Of a stretch of 64,000 nucleotides of DNA, positions 57,126 to 64,000 are shown one piece after another. How positions within the stretch are numbered: position 1 is the stretch's first letter; each line of letters starts with the position of its first letter. The translations under genes and the position numbers were made by a program. Location of the stretch: positions 197,933 through 261,932 of the forward strand of contig PTFA01000339.1 of the NCBI GenBank assembly GCA_003342895.1. The letters run 5' to 3'. Origin of the DNA: Casuarius casuarius (taxonomy: Eukaryota > Chordata > Aves > Casuariiformes > Casuariidae). Under the pieces are notes generated by a model. It was not told the DNA's origin. It searched no databases and worked only from the letters and a program-made list of their open reading frames with translations.

Positions 57126-60100
57126 ACAGCACATCACAGCTTTGAGAAGAGATTTTTCCCCCAAATGATGCCATTTCTCCCAATAATTTCTCTATCACTA
57201 CCTTCAAAATTTTCCATTTCTTCCACTAGCATCTGAAGTGTAGCTCAGCAGCCAAAAAAAGAGAAAATAACAGTATTTAATCCCCACGTGTAATTCGGAT
57301 GAAGAGCATCAGCTCTTTCATGAGAAGTTTTTATTTCGTTTTTATTACCTTGTTAAAACACTGTTTGAGACCCGGAAAATAGAAACCAGCAGGTCACAGG
57401 AGCGAGATCATTTACAGGGATGGAAATGGCTGGCCAGGAAAGAAGAGCGCCGGGGAAAGAAAAGGATCTATCTTTGTTTTGTAGTTTTTATTTTTTAGGG
57501 AAGAGGCTTTAAAAAAGAAATCCTTAAGTCCAGATATAAGTGAAGCAGTTTGAAGTCACTTATCGACTCTGTTAATTTGTAATGGAAGGCCTGAAGTACC
57601 AAAAAAAATTGTGTTTTTTTTTTTTTAATAAGATTGCTATGCATTAAATTACAAGCCAAATAACTACTCCTCCAGAAACAGTCGCGTATCCCACGTTCGC
57701 GTATCTAATCGCCGTTGGAAAACACACCGCAGAAATCGGGAAGCCGAAGTTCTTCGCTGCGGACTCGCCACCAGAGAGCACTCACATTTAGGAATTTCTC
57801 CCACCTGACAAACAGTCCAGTCAAAAATAAAACTGTTCTTACCGAGGAAATGATGCAACGTCAAATGCACTCAGTACAAATAAAGAAAAAGAGTTAGCTG
57901 GCAAGAGTTGGGAGCCCAAACTCCAAAACAACAGCTGCAGAACGCAGACCGTCCGACGAAGGCACCCCACCAGGCAGTCGCCCCTCCAAACGCCGCGATC
58001 CAAATTATAAAGGGAATTTGTAGTTAATCGCTCCAGTGATAACTCCCCTGCACTGAAAGATAAATAGAAACTTGTTGGGAGCGCAGACCGCAAGCATCCT
58101 TCTGCAGGCTTATTCTTCTGTCTGGAATGCAACATACTTTCTGGGATAACCTGTGCCAGCTACCACAAAGATCAGTCTGCGAGCGAGATCTCCGGCTAGG
58201 CTTCCCTAGGGTGTGATGCTGCTCCTCAGAAATGCATTTTGCCCGTCTGCCTCTCCATCTGTCTAATATTTGGGGAGTAGAACAACTGCTAGAAGAATCA
58301 GGTCAAGCCACCAGCCATCACGCTGAAGTTACCTTGGGAGAGCTAAGGCGCATTAAGGATCATTCTGTTCAGGGGAAAGAGCTGCTCTCATCTGGAGCTC
58401 CTTTCCTGCCACTCAAAGATTTACATAATATTCTGCTTTACATATATACGGACACGCTAAAGCTTCTCCCGCTTTAGCTGAGCAGGTGCTCAGTAAACCT
58501 ATCTGGTCTCACCTCTTCCTCCTCCCTCGATGCACACCAGCGCTCCGGAAACAGAGCAGCTATCTTCGCTGCAAGAAGTCACAACAGGGCCATCAGCTAA
58601 AAAGATTTACTTTCAATTCAAGTGGCTTAAACTAAAGGAAATGAACAAAAAAAGAGCAAAAGAGAATAATTTGGAATAGATACAGGAGTGCTACGGATGC
58701 ATCAGTCTGCACCAGGCTGTCAAGAGCAAACCTAGCATCACTCACAATGAAAGGAATAAGCTGCCGGACTCAAACTATTCTCTATTTCAAATGCAACTCC
58801 AAACTGCAAAGCAAACCCGAATATTTAGCGTGAGCATACTACTCTTTCTTCTTTACTCATGTGTGCATGGGACGAAGGATGATCCCGCTGCTGCACACCA
58901 CTCCGGCATGCAGAACAACAGGGGCAATTCCTTTTTCTGCTACAAACTTCCCGGGCAATTTGGGTCCCCCCCTCCACAAAGGGGCACACAGTACTCAACC
59001 CTTTCTTACCACCAAATACATGCATTAAAACTCTGTTACCGCAGGTCTTGACTCTATTTTCATTGCAAACAGGCATTAAGACTTTAATTAAAATTTATGT
59101 TAATGAAGAGGCCAAGAACGGGCTTTTAGGATGTTTTCATTAAGGAAGGGAACTTAAGTAGACCCCTGGCAGTGAAATAGTATTTACACAGTTTAAAATG
59201 TTAGACTGCATAGCTAGCTGTATTGGCACAAAGGACCAACTATTCTTCTCCTGCTTAGGGAAATAAGATGACTTTGCTTAAACACACTTTACCCGGTGTT
59301 TCTCTAAAGAACACATCAGACAATTGTGCCTTTTATATGCGATAGCAGGTCTCTCTTATGTATTCAATGTTACTTAAAGAACTTATTTTAGGCAAATCTC
59401 GAAACAAATTCAGCTGTCGAGCAGGAAAGAATTACTTTCAAGTCCTTCAGTAAATTGTTCAAACTATATCACAGCAAATCATCCTCATCAGAGGAGAATT
59501 CGGATAAACAGGATTCGGGCTGGCAGGAGCAGAGCTAAAATATTCTTACTGCAGTTGAAAAAACAAACGAAAGAAAAACTGTCTAGTCAATATTACCTCC
59601 TTGTTCTAGGAAAACAATCCAAGCCTGTCATGAGCCTGAATATGCATGCCTACAATGCTTTAATCCATCCTAATAGCCAAAAAACCCTGCAATTTAAGGT
59701 CATTTAATGTGCAGGTGAAAGCATTTTTTGCTCGCAGTTGTCCCGCATGGTTTCAGTGCTCAGATGTTGCCAGCTTAACAAAATAGGAAATGCCATTCAC
59801 CGTGCATTCGGCACCACTCCTTTCCTGTATGGGAGGGAGCAGAAAGGGCAGGGTGAGGAATACTTCATTCATCTGCAATTTTCAGTCAGCTTCGGAAAGA
59901 AGGTTAAAGACTCCTTTGTCATGACGTAGATTTTTTTTTTTTCCAAAGAAAATAGTAAACTAGGAGTGACCGGTGCCACATCTTCCTCAACCGACCAACA
60001 GTTAAGCAAACTCCGACTGTAATTTGACAAAGCTGATGCAGCTCCAGCACAGCTGATCCTTAAGTCATCTCTGTGCAGCTTTGCAAACCCAGTAGGCAAG

Positions 60101-60631
60101 GTCAGGAGAAAGGAAAATGGAAGATGGATGCTAAGCTAGCTCTAACGAATGCTGAATAAAGGCTGAAATTGTGAAATGCAGCTGGCTAGCTAGAAACTGT
60201 AATGATATTAAAATCCCTTTCCTTAAATATGAAGTTAAAGTACTAACCTTGCACTGAAAAAATGCCAAACCACTAAACATAGGAGTCGCTGAATACTTTC
60301 ATTTCTATTTGCGTCAAAGGACGGAACGAGCTGTCTCTCTCTTCTGCAGTTAGGGAAGCGTTACATATTCTTCTTACATACCTAGAAACGTTGCAGGAGA
60401 TACAAGCAGACTTAAAGTAGATAACGTGGGAAAAAAAAGGAGATTCTTTGGAAAGCTTTCAGGGAGAATGTAATGCCTTGTGTTTTTTTCTCTAGTCCGC
60501 ACATAAGAAAGCTCCTACTAAGCCCAGATACTTGCACTTCGTAAGAAGCTTGATCCTGATTTCTCTGCATAGAGCAGTAAAATGCAAAAATCCATCTGGA
60601 TCACTGTAAAAATCATAATGCAATAGTCACC

Positions 60632-60712
60632 TTACCCTGCTTTGCACAGGGCATTGCACTAGATGATCTCCTGAGATCTCTTCCAACCTGAATTATCCTC
60701 CGATCCTGTACC
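60632..60712 (+). mobile_element. CR1 LINE 3'-end fragment
   Basis: ccctgctttgcacagggcat, then gcactagatgatctcctgag, atctcttccaacctgaatta and cctccgatcctgt match the CR1 3' UTR ('ggactagatgatctccagaggtcccttccaacc...tctgtgatt'). Short, 5' truncated, antisense to MYO1D. Confidence 0.85.
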
Positions 60713-60886
60713 TAACCAGGCAAGAGAGAAAACAGGCCTGGGGTGGCAACCAACTGAAGAATGCCATCTGCCCGACGTCTCTTAACTTTTTAATCTGTCA
60801 AATAAAAACACAAAATCTTTAAACGGATAGCAAAAAAGAAGAACAAAGCTCAAAAGTCAGGTAGGGTCTTTCATCTGCATCTGTCA

Positions 60887-60898
60887 CACGTGACGTCA
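60887..60898 (+). promoter_or_regulatory. Overlapping E-box CACGTG and full consensus CRE TGACGTCA
   Basis: CACGTG (60887-60892) overlaps the perfect palindromic CRE TGACGTCA (60891-60898), giving CACGTGACGTCA. CREB/ATF and bHLH-Zip factors bind these cores (established). The site lies in intron 1; function is unproven. Confidence 0.4.
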
Positions 60899-61278
60899 AC
60901 TGGAGCACATGTGCAGAAGAGCACAGAGCTCATCCTGTACGAGAGCCAAACTAAACGCCTGAGACTCGTAAGACTACTGAGGAAGGGGAAAGGTAGAAGC
61001 AATCACTATAAATACACCAGTAGATCAATCTTGCCAAGCAGCCAGAAGAACTACTCAAACCAAAAGACTACACAGGCCCACACGAAAAATGGGAATGGAT
61101 TTAATGTGGCCGATTTAGGCTTGGAATTAAGAGAGTTTGCTGTCAAGGGAGCAAAGTCCTGAAATAGCATTTCAGTAGAGGCAGCGAGGACTGGTGAGCC
61201 TTACTGGATATTGCAGGACTTATTTAACTAATGCGTTCAGAAGATTTGGATTTGTTTACTGTAACCTTCCACCCCACG

Positions 61279-61305
61279 ATTCCCAAAACTTTAAATTTTG
61301 GGAAT
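61279..61305. repeat. Perfect 10-bp hairpin (stem-loop)
   Basis: attcccaaaa (61279-61288) and ttttgggaat (61296-61305) are exact reverse complements, separated by the 7-nt loop ctttaaa. There is no coding context. It is not followed by a T run on the plus strand. Confidence 0.8.
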
Positions 61306-64000
61306 TCAGCTTTGTTCACAGGATCACACACCACTATGTTGCTGCTATGCTTCCTTCAAATATAGGAGCGGACAAAACTGCAACGCAAAAGGCGAAAACC
61401 AGACTAATGACTGGTGGCTGGACAGATTTACATCATGCAGAAGATACAGGCGTGATTTCTACTCTCTGCATCGCTGGTGCATGAATTCTGCAACGGTAGG
61501 GCTGTCTGAAGAGCGTCCAGGCAAGGACTAGCTTTCATTTCTGAATAACAATCACTCTTCCAAGCGATGCTGCAGGAGCTGCAACCCAACAGAAACATGA
61601 AGAAATGTTCAGAAAAAACAAAGACCGTGACCGATATTCCTGTTACCTCCTCCTAACTTCTCCAGTAACTTCAGGGAATGAAAACATTTACTTCACTGCT
61701 GATGACCCTGATATGGCAGTGTATTTGTACAAAGAAACATAACCTGGAGACATATCAGCTACTATATTCATTGTGACTTTCCACCCCAGCAATACTTTCT
61801 AAGCCATCTCTTTCTTAAATGTTTACAGTGTGCTATGTCACCTTCCCAATTTTCTGTATTTAGCTCTATTGTGCAGCGTATATTTATGTCCAAACACAAC
61901 TCTGTTTATTGTGCAACCCTAAGCGCCGAGGTACAATCGCAATATTTCACAAATTTTCTTTGTAGATGCTCGGAGACTCCTTTTCCAGTCAGCTGGCCAT
62001 GAGTTACTGATGCTCAGATGCTTCATTGTTCGGTTATAAAGAAATATTCTGCGTTTGTTAAGCTCGCGCCCAGCGCTGATCTGTGAACGCTGCCGGAGCC
62101 TCCTGAATACAGCATTGTTTTGATGCAGGGCTCAAAGCACCCAAGAATCATCTTGCAGTGGCAAGATACAGTACGCAGTCTGCAAGCACTCCAAAATGCT
62201 AGCTTAGATCTTTGGTAACGTTACAAAATAAAATTAGATGCATCACTTATATCAACACAGGCCAAGCAAATGATAATGCAAAAATATGACGTACATTTCT
62301 GCATATTTAAGGTTTCTTTGAGAGTTATTGCTGCTATCTGTATCAGCTCACCTAGACAAAATCTTTGAGCATGGAGTCCTCTAACAGAGAAACTGTTTGT
62401 TTTTCGGTCCCGAAACCAGGCAGACTTCTTTAAGCATTTATGTGTTTTACAGCATAGTGTGACTTAACGCAGGTCTTGTGGTTTGGCTCCTGAACCGTGC
62501 TAGCAGCACAGCAGATCACCAGCTAAGGGCTCCAGCAAACAGCCTGCCGAGCCGCGCTGCAGCGGAGGAAGATATTCCACCTACAGCTGCCCGTCCCGCT
62601 CCCCTGCCAAAGCTTCCTCCTGCCACGTCTGCTGGGAGGACGAGAACGGTCAGCGGGAGCTCGGCCGCCCCGAGCTCACAGTCCCTCACATCAGCCTCTA
62701 TCAACAATACGGTGATTTTGCAGTGAAAAAAAAAAAAGCAAACTGGGAATTGCAGCGACCAGGCTCCACGCAGCCCCTTCTCGTAGGGAAGCAGCTGCCT
62801 TTGCGGCAGCATCCTACGCTGCCTTCGCTACTGCTCGTTCAGCGAAGAGCAAGCCGGACTTCATTTCAAAAAGGAAATAGCGAGGAAAGGAGAAGGATCT
62901 GAACCATTTGCTTTAAGCAAATCTAGAGATTATCAGCAACGCTGTTTCCTGGGGGACAGATACCAGCAGCTTCAGCTACTGCCGTGGATAAAGAGCCGTA
63001 AGCAATGGAGGGGAGAGCTAAGCTCTCCGATCCCAAAGCAAATACCTTTCACCAGCCCCTGACTATTCACGTTGAAAGAAAGGACTCTTCCCTCCATGCT
63101 TTTCCCACGAAAATGTCCTCCTTTTTGCTTGTACATTTGGCGTAGGTTTGTTATGGCTTTTGTTTATTTTCTGCTTGCTTCTGAGAAAGCTTCACGTTAA
63201 CGGCAAGCTGAACCACAACTGCAACGAAATCCCCTCTTCGCCGTTTCTCTCCCTTGCCACATTAGCGAAAAATTGAGCAGCAGCTGTCCTGGAACACAAA
63301 TCCTCAAAGAGTAGAGAAATGAAATTAAGTATGGGTATCAGCGCCGAAGAGGCCACGCAAACTTCCAGTTAAAGAGCAAGTAACATTTTACTGCCAAGAG
63401 AGAAGGAAACAACACAGGGGATGCTCCAAACGCCCTTGGGGATGCAGATGTGCAAGGCAGGAGATGCAGGATAGGTAAATGAATTTGCACGACGCAGCCT
63501 GGACTACTTCGCTTTACATTCTTCGAAGGGAAAAAAAAAAAGCTTGATAAGTAGGAGTTAGGAGTGTATTCACCATTCACACCCAAAGGAGCGCACCTCT
63601 AAACACCAATTTTCAAGCAATGATATTTCAAAGTAATATGGAAAAGGACTTAAATAGTTTGAGTTCTAAAACAGATTGGTTTACACGCGGCTTGTTTAAT
63701 AGTTTTAAATGACCAGCAGAGATATTACGGGACTATTTAGTTCCCTTGTTTCACTACTTTGGATTTTATATATTTTTTTTTCCAGTTAAGACAGCTCTGA
63801 AGGGGTGAAAGAGAATTCAAAGCTTTCGCAGCAGCACCAGTGCCATGAAACAACGCAAATGCCACGCGATTAATGAGTAAATACCCATGAAATAGCTACA
63901 GCTCATCTTCCACGAGCCACGGTGACTTCGGCCACACTATCGCAGTTTGCAGTTCCAGGACGCTGGAACTTGGAGCCCTGTGAAGTGACATAAGGCAAGA

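Larger units (their letters stand above)
53944..64000. other. MYO1D intron 1, 3' portion (over 10 kb)
   Basis: Everything from exon 2 to the window end. I looked on the minus strand for the expected initiator exon (a start followed by an acidic segment ending in ANLRLR) and did not find it, so exon 1 lies further upstream. Contains a CpG-rich 0.9-kb stretch, a CRE/E-box site, a CR1 3' end and a hairpin. A smaller GC-rich patch lies at about 62500-62700. Confidence 0.7.

Noticed and set aside
53944..64000. Search for MYO1D coding exon 1 and promoter.
   Set aside because: No minus-strand start followed by the expected N-terminal motor sequence and a phase-2 donor was found, so exon 1 is taken to be outside the window.

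Overview
The window is animal nuclear DNA from a sauropsid, most likely a bird. It is dominated by one protein-coding gene on the minus strand: an unconventional class I myosin that I recognise as MYO1D (myosin Id). Eighteen consecutive coding exons, all flanked by GT-AG introns, lie between 53943 (5' side) and 4439 (3' side). Together they carry 2,500 coding bases, about 833 residues, in one unbroken frame. The bird/sauropsid call rests on several old CR1-type LINE fragments, on a myosin sequence very close to but clearly not identical with the mammalian protein, and on a compact gene: 18 exons fit in about 50 kb, whereas I recall the human gene as spanning several hundred kb. A turtle or crocodilian source is not excluded.

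Layout (exon numbers assume one upstream coding exon 1 and human-like residue numbers). 64000-53944: 3' part of the large first intron, with CpG-rich stretches, a consensus CRE/E-box site, a CR1 3' end and a perfect hairpin. 53943-45079: exons 2-11, closely spaced, coding the nucleotide-binding half of the motor (P-loop, switch I, switch II, relay helix). 45078-36900: exons 12-14 with 1.6-4.6 kb introns, one containing a long CR1 fragment. 36899-26255: a 10.6-kb intron with a CR1, a MIR-like SINE, a GC-rich LTR-like element and a TA microsatellite. 26254-21288: exons 15-16 (end of motor, converter, start of first IQ motif). 21287-6709: a 14.6-kb intron with a CR1 fragment and a CpG-island-like stretch. 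6708-4439: exons 17-19 (IQ motifs, start of the TH1 tail). 4438-1: the next intron. The initiator exon and the remaining tail exons (roughly residues 1-32 and 866-1006 by comparison with the human protein) are not in the window.

The exons encode the ATPase/actin-binding motor, the calmodulin-binding neck and the beginning of the membrane-binding tail of one protein. I see no second protein-coding gene, no RNA gene and no sign of a bacterial-type or otherwise new system. The more unusual observations are an 84-nt intron between exons 9 and 10, a 16-nt G run (on the transcribed sense) just upstream of a 54-nt exon with a non-standard donor, CpG-island-like stretches inside introns, the uniform antisense orientation of all five CR1 fragments, and the LTR-like element bounded by perfect 8-bp inverted repeats.
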